Source: Bemisia tabaci (Eukaryota; Arthropoda; Insecta; Hemiptera; Aleyrodidae). Taken from it: a stretch of 64,000 bases of DNA. Within the stretch, counting starts at the first letter, position 1; every line of letters begins with the position of its first letter. Shown in pieces: positions 55,240 to 64,000 of the stretch. The DNA lies in the NCBI RefSeq assembly GCF_918797505.1, contig NC_092800.1, positions 20,889,313-20,953,312 of the forward strand, in the 5' to 3' direction. The notes below the pieces were generated by a model. That model saw nothing but the letters and a program-made list of their open reading frames with translations. It did not search any database and was not told where the DNA came from. The position numbers and the translations under genes are program-made.

Positions 55240-55450
55240 AAGAAGCCAGGAATCCTCAACCCTCCCACCCCCCCCTCCGGATATAAGCGCCGTTTATTAC
55301 AAGGCTAGGGTACCTCGTTTTGAGTATTCGGCAAACAGACGCGCCTTCAATTTTTAGCTTATGCAATGAGGACACCCCTCGAGTACGTATAATTGTATAA
55401 AGGCGCCGTTACCGTTGCTGCGTCAACCGAGACACAACCAAAGCGCCTAC
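55240..55450 (-). mobile_element. Family V element fragment, reversed
   Basis: CTCGTTTTGAGTATTCGGC, CGCGCCTTCAATTTTTAGC, GAGGACACCCCTCGAGTACG and GCGTCAACCGAGAC are the inverse of the family sequence. Confidence 0.6.
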
Positions 55451-55863
55451 GCCTCGTATTTCTGTTAATTATTCTATGTTTGAAAATGACACCGATGATT
55501 TAAGATAATTCCATATTACCAACTACAATTTATTTTCCAACTTTAACCGCGTTTTCCTGGAAGTTACCGTGATATCTATCTCTCTCTGCGATGCCCTCCA
55601 AGTTGTTTTAAGAGAACGGCAACACGTATGCACACTAAGAGGCACGCCCCGTGGCCGCTACACGGCCCAACGCTAAAAGGCTCTTCCAAGGTATCATCTT
55701 TCGAAAATGTAAAGAACGCGGTTGCATCTCCAGGTCACGCATTACCAAGTGATGATCGTAAAAATCTTACCTAAAATCCTACCTAAAAAATCTTCAATGG
55801 CCCCTGAAAATCGAGCTTGATGCGCCACATGGCTCCTAAAACTCAAAGATGAGTTTCGAACAC

Positions 55864-55875
55864 TGATGATGATGG

Positions 55876-55917
<42 letters not shown>

Positions 55918-55937
55918 CGATGATGATGATAAATGAT
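55864..55937. repeat. (GAT)n microsatellite
   Basis: About 22 GAT units with a few substitutions (GGT, GAC). Confidence 0.92.
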
Positions 55938-56520
55938 GCCAGATTTCTTACTAGTATATTGTCAACTCGACCAATCTTTTAAGCGGCGGACGTGCTATTT
56001 TTTTCTGAATTTGATCCAGTTTTTTTGGGTGGTGTTTCCGTTACCACCCGGCAAGGATGGTGCTGATGTGATGTCGCGCTGAGAAACGACCCCCATCGCG
56101 AGATTGATTTTCCCGGCGCCCCGTTGAGCCTAGTAGTTGCCGATTTTCGCTCGGTTTTCACAAAAGCAAATTTAAGGATATTAGATCAAGCCCTGACACA
56201 AATGATAAATGTCCGTTTAGCCTTTGTTATCCGATGTCCGGGCAGGCAATATTCGACGAAATTTAAGCGGGCGAAACTGTCTGCATGTGCTTTACCTTGG
56301 CATCCTTCGGTGGATATGTAAAGCATTTCAGGCTCGAAGTTTTGTTTTTTTTTTCTTCTTTTTTTTTGAAGGTAATAAAATGCTATGGCGCATTGGAAAT
56401 TTGTCTCAAAATTTATTTCTCGATTAAGTTGAACATGCTTATTACTTTATCGGGCAATAATGTTTGTCAACGTAATTAAAACGAAAAACTTTTCTTCTTT
56501 TTGAGGCCGCACAAGGAATG
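55938..56520. other. Single-copy DNA
   Basis: No gene or repeat recognised; a T-rich run at 56340-56367. Confidence 0.3.
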
Positions 56521-56523
56521 ATC

Positions 56524-56602
56524 AAAAATTTTTAAAAAAGTACTCACTTGCACGTCAATTATTACAAAATTGACGTGCAAGTGAGAATTTTTTTTAAAAT
56601 TT
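56524..56602. other. Perfect 18-bp hairpin in AT-rich arms
   Basis: CTCACTTGCACGTCAATT at 56543-56560 is exactly inverted at 56568-56585 with a 7-nt loop, and outer A/T runs could extend the stem. Compatible with a small MITE or a microRNA-like precursor; nothing distinguishes these here. Confidence 0.55.
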
Positions 56603-57213
56603 TCGAACAGTGTATGTGCTTGTTTTGTTTCTTATTCCAGATCTCCTTTGTACTCATATGTTTAGACGATACGCAATTCAAGCCCTGTAAAGATTATCTT
56701 TAGGTCCTTAAAAACTTTTGAAGTTTCTCGATTTCGTTCGTTTTATATATTTTTGTTTCACAATGTGACGTGCGCACTGATCCGTCACAATGTTTTTAAG
56801 GAGCTGAAGATGAGCTTCGCAAATAAAGCTTGGAATGTGCATCTTCTAGACATCTAAGTACGAAGAAGATCGGAAACGAGAAAGAAAACGGGTTCATATT
56901 TCTCGATTACTCACTTTTTTCATTGACTGATCATTGCATTAATTGACACGGCTACCCTTCAGATTGAAATATGAGACTTTTATTTTACAGCGCGGGTGCA
57001 TTTCACCCCCGAGGATTTTCCCTGTTCAATAAAGTAAAGATGTAAAATATATTCTAATACCAGGCACGTAATTTGGACTCATCAACTTGTTTGTTTTTCA
57101 TAACGACTCAAGCGCAGCTCATCGGTTGTTTTTGGAAGAAACCGCGGGTGTAAAGCAGGTCAAATCCCGAATATTTCTCACGAGGAACCCTTTAAAAAGG
57201 CCTCGGAAGCATA

Positions 57214-57835
57214 ATGCATGCGGATCCAAAACATTTAAGCATCCACCTTTTCTCGGGTGAGTTATGCGCCTTGCGGGAGAATAGAAGTGACAGTAAAAAT
57301 ATTAAAAGTGATTTACGGTCTCGTATTTTACTATTATTTCGCCGCAGCCCTACCCTACACGAGTAAAACTTCCCGGGCGGGTTTATCCGTTGTATTTTTT
57401 TTAGGTTTTCCTCTACGCCTGCACAGTTCTCATCTCCTTCTTTCTTTCTTTTCTTTGTTTCTCGGTCGGCCAGAGAGTCTGGGTAATAATTTCGGGAACC
57501 AAATAAACGAATTGTGGGACAAGTTCGGCGCTGAATCTAACCACCTGGAATCCTTACCCGACCATATTAAAGAATATTTCGACGAAGAAGGGAGCGATCA
57601 GAATGATCAGCCCGATCACCAAATTGACGAGTCAGAAAAAGCCGATAGCTCGCCTGTGCCAGGTAGCCTCTTTTTTCAAATTTTTCAAAAGCTTTTTGTC
57701 GTAACCGTAATTGAGACGATTTTGGTACTCGTAGTATGTTTTTCGTCGTCTCTTTTGTTATCGTATATCGTAACTATAATCGAGTATGTAGGCGCTCTTA
57801 TATTGACCCGGAAATCTATTTGGTTCTGTATCTAG
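57214..57835 (+). CDS. Candidate spliced host gene, acidic protein with C-terminal hydrophobic region
   Basis: Model: exon 1 57214-57256 (ATG with an in-frame upstream stop at 57193; MHADPKHLSIHLFS), donor GTGAGT at 57257, 217-bp intron ending in a long pyrimidine tract and CAG at 57471-57473, exon 2 57474-57835. Phases agree (one base left, GAG formed across the junction). Product 134 aa: ESLGNNFGNQINELWDKFG, then an acidic stretch (EYFDEEGSDQNDQ, HQIDESEKADSS), then hydrophobic segments (LFVVTVIETILVLVVCF and a following one) that could span a membrane. AATAAA follows the stop at once (57836-57841). Not repeated in the window. No known domain recognised. The open frame without splicing would need a GTG start, so splicing is the better reading. 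Confidence 0.35.
57257..57473 (+). other. Predicted intron of the candidate gene
   Basis: GTGAGT donor, 217 bp, acceptor CAG after TTCTTTCTTTCTTTTCTTTG, about as strong a pyrimidine tract as can be seen anywhere in the window. Size is normal for an insect intron. Confidence 0.4.
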
Positions 57836-59895
57836 AATAAATTAGTTTTCATTTCGTTTCATGTAAATTTACCCCCGACTTATAAAATATACGTATTATT
57901 CTCTGCCTTTAAGAATCATACAGAAAGTTGAGTATAGCGTGACAAACTGTTGTATCAATACCTCCTTAAAAACAATTAAAGAAATCTCTAAAAGTTTTCG
58001 GAGATAATGACAAAGTGATACGTAAATCTTAGTCTTATTAAGCCAGCAATTTTCCCCATTCTAAATTTCATCTATTTTTTAACCAAAAGTCTTGGTTTAA
58101 ATATTTTAACTAGAAATTAAAATGAAAGGACCCATTAGAAGTTAAAAGAGACTTTGTTTATACCAGAAAACGTACCGCGCAAAATATGGTTAAAAAACTT
58201 TCATTATTTTCTGATCATATTCATTGATTGATTTATTTAGTTAGTAATCGAAGTAGATTACTTTAATATTCTTCTATGTCAGCTTCTCGAGTTTAATCTG
58301 AGAGATTAGTTAAGTGCAGTATCAACAAAAAATACTATTTCACGATTTTATTTTGATCAATTTACAATTATTACTGTTGTATACAGCAAATGATTATACT
58401 TTCGTTTTGTTAAAAAAAGGGGAACAAGAGAGAAAAGTGCGTACACTACTACATTTTTTAAAAAATACATTTGTTTAAAAATTCAATTTTTGTGCAAGGT
58501 TGTGATAATGTTAATGTCATCCTGGGCGAATGTTTTTTAATTGTATATAAAGTTTACTTAATGTGCAAAATCATCCCAATCAAATATAGATTGGCATTTT
58601 TTAAGTTTCTTTAAACCAGTATCTATAAGTATTTGAAGTGAAGAAAAAAATTCATACAACTTGGTTCGATAATTCGGAATAGTTCTCATAACTCTCATTG
58701 TATTTGCTCCTTTTTTAAGCTTTCATTATCAATTTTCATAAACGTAGCACCTTGAAAATGTATTTATGGAATCAACTCCGGGTAAAATGGGCAATCAGGC
58801 TATCAGCAGGGGACTCCCATTAATGAATTTAAAATTACTTTAACTTCAAATGTTTAATTAAATACATTTTCATCAGGCAGGACGTCATATACTAGGGACA
58901 GCATTAACTGGACTAAAGCTAAGAATTCTATCAGTAACTTGTAACCCTCGTGATCATATAGCATTGTTTTAACCCCTCATGCTCAGTAAAGTAGACCAAC
59001 ATGATGACACACAGATCCATATGTTTAGTTTCTTGAGTAAACAATTGGTGTAGTTTTCCTTTTCTGGCTTATTCCTCTCAAAAGATGTAATGTTGAAAAT
59101 GTGTTCATTTTTTGCGTAATTTATCATTACTATATAGCTCTCTTTCTCAAGTTCACTTTTGGACTCATATAACTGTATACTAATTCAAAACGCACATTGC
59201 TTGTGTTTTGCTCGTAATATTTGTGGTAAAAATTTGTTCTCATGTAATGTCATAGTTTTACGTGACTTTTGTTAAATTACAGTTTTCTTCTGTGTTCGCT
59301 TTTGCGCACTTTCGTGTAATCAATTATCATCGTAATTTGCCTAAATTCCAGAAAAATTGCAAGAGCCATAATATCATTCAGTAACTCTAAGTATTTGTTT
59401 TAAATATTTTAATCGTGTTTAAAGAAAATCGTCTGTTTTCTTTTTACTACATGTAGCACAATAGGTTACTCATAAAACGCACAATAAAGACAAACGTTGA
59501 AATTGAGCATTAACCCCATTAAGTTTGGATCACCCTTCATATCTGTAATGAACAAGGAAAAAAATTGAATGTTGCTTCAGCATTTATTATGTTGAAAAAA
59601 TGTACAAGTATAAATCCTGATTTCACAACAAATAAAATCCTAGCTTAACTACGTCCACGGTTAAATGAACAAATTCGATATTGAGTTAGAATTGTTTTAA
59701 ATGTAAAATTGGCATTTTGATACTTGTCGCACATTTTTTTAACAGTATAAATGCAAATCAACGCTCAATTTGTTTCTGTGTCGTTTTCTCCAACAATTTT
59801 GAGCTTTGAAAATCGAAGAGAGGGAAGGAGAGGAGAGGAAAAAACTGAGTAAATGACTTTACTTCATGGATTGTTTCCGACGTTCTTAATTCCAG
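57836..59895. other. AT-rich single-copy DNA, possible large intron
   Basis: Two kilobases without any of the dispersed repeats found elsewhere. If exon 2 is instead spliced at CAG|GTAGCC (57662/57663), this is the intron leading to the possible exon at 59896. The donor is weak (C at +5). Confidence 0.35.
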
Positions 59896-59984
59896 AATCA
59901 ACAACTAAAGATAACGCTCGTGGTTACAAAAAGTATGACCGAGCCTGCAAAATTGTGTCGTCCCGATCTGCGAGAGAAGTTTGA
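59896..59984 (+). CDS. Possible alternative terminal exon of the candidate gene
   Basis: TTCTTAATTCCAG at 59883-59895 is an acceptor. Joined to an exon ending at 57662, the phase fits (G + AA) and gives ESTTKDNARGYKKYDRACK then IVSSRSAREV and TGA at 59982-59984; the whole product would be 106 aa. In another frame the same exon is open to 60090 (MTEPAKLCRPDLREKF...). The GC-richer stretch is open in several frames, so chance is a real alternative. Confidence 0.2.
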
Positions 59985-60090
59985 TGCTGTCGGGGCTGAA
60001 ATTTTGGCAGGAGTGCTGTCGAAGGGTTCTTCGGAAGCGGGCGGGAGTATGAGGAAAGGGGGAGGGATAATTTCGCGTTGTTATAGATAA

Positions 60091-60968
60091 ATCGCCGGCC
60101 TGTCGTAAACTTTCGGCGGAAACGCAAATATACACGGATACGTTTCTATACACACTTGCCTACGGCGCCGGACAAACGCCTACTTTGTGTCGCACCCTCG
60201 ATATCATTGATCGCGTTAACTGTGAGCGCGGCGATATCAAGTCGCCAGCCGAATTTGTTCATCTCCCGGCCCGGTAGATTAAAGGATCTCGAAATTTAGC
60301 AACGCAGCCGGTGCTGTTCAAAATACAGGGCTTTACGCTTGCAGAATGTAGTGCCTTTATTGAAATTCCACGGCCCGTGTAGCGTTGCTCCGGAATAAAC
60401 TTTGGAATCCATGATTCCGAACTTCGAAATTGGGATGCTCTCTAACAACTTACAAGTTTCTCGAACGTAAGTGAGCACTAAGCATCCAACAATTGTTGAA
60501 GAATCAAAGATTTCTCTCTTGAAGACTACACTAGTAAATACGCTATCCACGGAGCAATAAAGATATCCGACTCTTTCATATTGGAAAGTTGTACACTTCT
60601 CTTTCGCCGAAAATCTCGACCGTGAAATACCGCGTTTCCAAATGGTCAGATCATACGACTTAAAAATTTTACTCCATTTATATTTCGAGAAAATTTGTTC
60701 AGGAGTCTCTGAATTATGACTCTCCTGAATTATGATTCACCATGCGCATACGCATGAAACTCCATTCCTCTCTTACCTAAATCTCAAGTCATTAAACTTC
60801 CTTTATAGTACGAAATGTGTGCACCAGATCTTGCCCGTAGCCGTTGTTTCCCGAAACGCGGCCGCTTCGAGTTAATACACCTCCTCATTCCCAACAGACC
60901 TGGGTTTTGTCTTCTACAATTTCTTCCAGATATTGCCTCTATAATGAGCCAAAATGGTGGATCGTTAA
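60091..60968. other. Single-copy DNA
   Basis: An 84-codon minus-strand open frame at 60296-60550 has no recognisable domain. No dispersed repeat. Confidence 0.3.
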
Positions 60969-60969
60969 A

Positions 60970-61509
60970 TGAACCGCGTTAAATAAAAAGGAACCAAGCC
61001 ACATCAGCTATTGCCAAAAATTGGGCAATTTAATTTGTTACATGAAAACGGTTGTGCGGATTTTTGTGCAAATGTCAGCGAATTTTTTGCATAGTGCAAA
61101 GCAAATTCCTTGAAACTTTCAAATGGCCTGGTTACACGATCAATTTCCCGTCAAATTCAGATCAAATGGTGACTGGTGCGCACCATCTACCATCAAATTT
61201 CTGCGGCCTGCAAAAATTTGATAGTGGATGATGGAGCTGTGGGGCTCATCTTTCATCTGATTTCCACACAACCGTGCTTATTTCATGCTTATTTCAATCA
61301 ACACGCTGTTTTAATTAGTTTTACTCATCAATCTAGATAACTCTCGACCGCCATCTTGGTCATAATTTTGATCGGAATTTGACGGGAATTTGATCGTGTA
61401 ACCAGGCCAAAAGGAATCTGCGCAAACGTTCTCCTGTAAAATATTAAATTGCCCAGTTCAATTTGGCAATATCTGATGTGGCTTGATTCCTTTCTTCTAA
61501 ACGCGGTCC
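60970..61509. mobile_element. F-O MITE copy 4, containing a nested element
   Basis: TGAACCGCGTTAAATAAAAAG, AAGCCACATCAGCTATTGCC at the left; GGCAATATCTGATGTGGC and TTTCTTCTAAACGCGGTCC at the right. The middle is displaced by the element at 61125-61408. Confidence 0.82.
61125..61408. mobile_element. 284-bp TIR element nested in F-O
   Basis: GGCCTGGTTACACGATCAAT, TTCCCGTCAAATTC at the left; GAATTTGACGGGAATTTG, ATCGTGTAACCAGGCC at the right, arms of ~34 bp. The centre has an imperfect inverted pair (CCATCAAATTTCTG, AAAATTTGATAGTGG). Unclassified. Confidence 0.82.
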
Positions 61510-61911
61510 AAATGTCGTCCATATATTGTAACCCTTGATTCCCAGCCCTATTTCATGGTCCATTTTGATTATTTCATAAATCCCAACCCCGCTCCCAGTT
61601 CGGCCCCGAGTAAGTTTTCGAAAATGAAAATCCGCCTGAAATTGTTCCCGAGCTAAGGTTTAATTTAATAAGTTCAAACCCGCAATTCATAACCGGGCGA
61701 CTTGAAAGCGCGCACGAGAGTCCCCGCCGAAGGTTCGCCCCGACCCGACTAGGCATTCATAATTCGTTTTGATTGTAGCATGCAGCGTTTGATTACGAAG
61801 GATCCGGAAAGTTTCCCAAATTGGATTAGTCTAATTTTTGTCGCTCCCGGGGCTCGCCTCTCTGTCGCTGCACGCTCAATTGAATTAACGCTCTCAGCCG
61901 GGTTTGATGGA
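61510..61911. other. Single-copy DNA
   Basis: No gene or dispersed repeat recognised. Confidence 0.3.
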
Positions 61912-62222
61912 GCCCGGCTATTTTTACTCCCTCGGCGCGGCGGGAGGTTACCCTTACGACTTTGCAAAGGGTCTCCTGAAACGGACATTTTTGCAGAGAG
62001 AGCGGTTGCACACATCAACTTGCACTTGGAGAACCTCCGGGCTGATTGTTGAAATTAATAGACAGAGCCTGGCTATTTTTACTCCCTTGGCGCGGCGGGA
62101 GGTTACCCTCACGACTTTGCAAAGGGTCTCCTCAAAAGGACATTTTTGCAAAGAGAGCGGTTGCACACAGCAACTTGCACTCGTAGAACCTGCGGACTGA
62201 TTGTTGAAATTAATAGACAAAG
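61912..62222. repeat. 155-bp direct duplication including an F-C end
   Basis: GGCTATTTTTACTCCCT, GGCGCGGCGGGAGGTTACCC, GACTTTGCAAAGGGTCTCC, GAGAGCGGTTGCACACA and GGGCTGATTGTTGAAATTAA are repeated at a 155-bp offset, with ~7% difference. Each unit ends in an F-C left terminus, and a third F-C start follows at 62245. Confidence 0.85.
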
Positions 62223-62244
62223 CGATAGACAAAGAAGACTTACA

Positions 62245-62975
62245 GCGGGCTGAGTATTCAAATTGATAGACAAAGCAATAGACAAAGGAGACAAAAGAGA
62301 TATCGAAGGATCCTTTTGGTGGAAGAGGGTGGTTGCAATGGTCAAAGGACTAGGTGATAGACTAACTGACGGCAACCCACGAGAGACCCGATAGTTAGTC
62401 CATCATTTTCTCCCTTAGTCTATAGGAGCCACCCAGTTCAACCAATAGGATTGCTTGATACTCCTTATATCTTCTTTGTCTATTGCTTTGTCTATCAATT
62501 TCAATAATCGGCCCGCAGGAGCATTGAGCGATCCTATTGATTGAAATGGATGGTTCTTGTATACTAAGGGCTAAAATATTGGACTAATTACAGAGTTTCT
62601 GGTGGGTTGCCGTTAGTTAATCTATTACCTACCGTCTTTGTTTATTTCAACCACCCGCTTTCACCAATAGGATCACTCCATACTCCCTATGTATCCTTTG
62701 CCTATAGCTTTGTATATCAATTCAAACTATCAGCCCGCTACGGGTTCATTATTGAAAGTGATTGACAAAGGAGACAGAGATAAAATGGTGTGATCCTATC
62801 TGTGGAAGCGGGTGGTTGCGATGCACAAAGGAGGTAAATAGTAGATTAAACAGAGGGAACTCACGAGGGACTCTGTAGTTAGTCAATTATTTTCGCCCTT
62901 AGTCTATAAGAGCCATCCTTTTCAACCAATAGGATCGCTCCATTTGCCATTTGTCCATCCATTCCAACAATCATG
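62245..62975. mobile_element. Three consecutive F-C MITE copies
   Basis: Copy one 62245-62519 is complete (GCGGGCTGAGTATTCAAATTG to CAATAATCGGCCCGC). Copy two, 62520-62738, lacks its left end. Copy three, 62742-62975, is worn, ending CCAACAATCATGC. All keep GGATCCTTTTGG/GATCCTATTG-type cores and ATAGACTAACTGACGGC. Confidence 0.75.
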
Positions 62976-63029
62976 CTAGCTGCTCTAATCAGATGCTGGT
63001 TGTGCTGGTTGACCTCCTGCGGTGTAGTG

Positions 63030-63190
63030 GGTTGTAGCTCTGGCGCTATGACCAATTGACCAAGAGGTCCCGGGTTCGATTCCCGGCCAGGTAACCTGAG
63101 TTTGATGGTCTCAGGCAGTAGTCACATGAGTGTGGGATTAGCGAATAGGCTATATTTAAAACTTGATGAAAAAGAAAGAAAAAAAAAGAG
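63030..63190 (+). mobile_element. tRNA-related SINE-like element
   Basis: GGTTGTAGCTCTGGCGC begins a tRNA-like region (A-box-like TAGCTCTGGCG). It has a perfect T arm, CCGGG TTCGATT CCCGG (63070-63086), with the B box GGTTCGATTCC, and an acceptor-like AACC at 63093-63096 pairing with GGTT at the start. A ~70-bp unrelated body and an A-rich tail (GAAAAAGAAAGAAAAAAAAAG) follow. The anticodon arm is poor, so it is not a functional tRNA. Typical pol III-driven SINE layout. Confidence 0.55.
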
Positions 63191-63341
63191 TTTTTGAGGT
63201 TTGAATTTCGGTTCTTTAGAAAACCCGGCAATATCGAGTCGCTCACGAAGTCGTATTACAATACATAGCTCAAAGCGTAAATTCCTGACGCATGCAAGAA
63301 CTCCATCTCGTATTATGAGTATGTGGCTCCACTCGGCGACA

Positions 63342-63574
63342 CACAGTGGATCGAGTCAATAGAAGATGTCAGACAAAATCTGGAAGCTCTAAATGCGCAT
63401 AACTCCGTTTATAGTAAACTTTGAGGTTCTAAAAGTGGCCCCACTGATTTTCTCGGGAAATTTTCTTCTAGAGGCACCCCTTGAAATTAAAAATGTGACG
63501 AAGTAAAAACCAAGATTTGCAGTTTTAGTCTAAAATTTCATGTCTGACCTGTCTAATTGACTCGATCCACTGTG
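63342..63574. mobile_element. TIB MITE copy 11 (complete)
   Basis: Starts CACAGTGGATCGAGTC, ends GACTCGATCCACTGTG, with an exact 5-bp duplication CGACA at 63337-63341 and 63575-63579. 233 bp; the cleanest copy of the family. Confidence 0.92.
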
Positions 63575-63683
63575 CGACAGTGCGAGCTGAATTCCATTGC
63601 CTCGCGCTAAGGGCCCTTTCGTATTTGTGCTTTTCAAACTTTTGTTACCCGCCTCGCCGGTTACACGGTTGCCTAAAGTGCCT

Positions 63684-63826
63684 ATAGCTAAGGAGAAACG
63701 CCCTATGAACATTCGAACGTTGCCAAATTTTCCCCGAGAAAGTGCGATTTCACTGGGAAAATTATTAATATTTTTTCTTAAAATTTTCAGATACTCAGTT
63801 AAAACTCTGAATGTAATTCTCTAGAA
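63684..63826. mobile_element. F-N MITE, left part
   Basis: AGCTAAGGAGAAACGCCC, TATGAACATTCGAACGTTGCC and the AT-rich core match F-N; the right end is missing. Confidence 0.65.
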
Positions 63827-64000
63827 ATGGGCCTGTCGCGAGGTGCGGGCATTACGAGTTAATAACTGATTCCAATGGTTAATGTTACGATACGAACGAT
63901 GGCGCTATTTAAAAATCTTGTTATCACCTCCCAAACTCAAAAAAAGCTGTTTGAGGAACCGATCCATTCAAAACGGTCACTTTTACGTGGGAACGGATCC

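Noticed and set aside
57257..57835. 192-codon unspliced open frame starting at 57257
   Set aside because: It would need a GTG start that is itself part of a perfect splice donor (GTGAGT), and it reads through a long pyrimidine tract and acceptor; the spliced model is preferred.

Overview
The window looks like a gene-poor, transposon-saturated stretch of an arthropod nuclear genome. A sap-feeding hemipteran (whitefly-like) is my best guess, but only from the general look of the repeats, with low confidence. Nothing bacterial or viral is visible: no operons, ribosome-binding sites or CRISPR arrays. There are two retroelement remnants, one tRNA-related SINE-like piece, one plausible host gene (57214-57835, possibly with an exon at 59896-59984), and a dense population of short non-autonomous DNA transposons (MITEs), tandem arrays and simple repeats.

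Layout. 1-1760: a Penelope-like retroelement whose 5' part is inverted, so the reverse transcriptase is on the minus strand and the GIY-YIG endonuclease on the plus strand, joined by a 188-bp inverted repeat. 1.9-3.0 kb: Transib-like MITE with an internal duplication and a second MITE nested in it. 3.2-3.9 kb: tandem array with a ~185-bp unit. 5.7-30 kb: scattered MITEs and low-copy DNA. 28.9-31.7 kb: the densest nest, including a three-level insertion. 32.8-41.5 kb: more MITEs, palindromes and an ~88-bp tandem array carrying two insertions. 42.0-42.9 kb: a MITE abutting a non-LTR retrotransposon 3' fragment. 44.0-48.5 kb: a Transib-like array, nested palindromic MITEs and six tandem hairpin-forming units. 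49.1-55.5 kb: more MITEs. 56.6-61 kb: the only long stretch almost free of dispersed repeats, holding the candidate gene. 61.9-64 kb: repeats again.

Local family names used below, with terminal inverted repeat (TIR) starts. TIB = Transib-like, CACAGTGGATC, 5-bp target site duplication (TSD). HAT-1 = CAGTGGCG, HAT-2 = CAGRGCCGG, HAT-3 = CAGTGCTCCC and HAT-4 = CAGTGTTCTGCC; HAT-1, -3 and -4 show 8-bp TSDs. CAC-1/2/3 = CACTGGAAAA, CACGGAGAAAA and CACCGAAAA, with 2-bp TSDs. Families F-B, C, E, F, G, J, K, N, O, R, S, U, V and CC are defined at their first copies. Copies were recognised by eye as repeated or inverted segments, so most boundaries are good to a few bases only; where TSDs are quoted the boundary is exact.

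The nested insertions give relative ages: HAT-2 is inside HAT-1, which is inside F-CC; F-G is inside F-F, HAT-3 and TIB; CAC-1 is inside F-C, F-U and a tandem array; F-R is inside HAT-1; F-B is inside TIB. None of the MITEs has a recognisable transposase, so all would depend on enzymes supplied in trans. Family S keeps what looks like a terminal coding exon.
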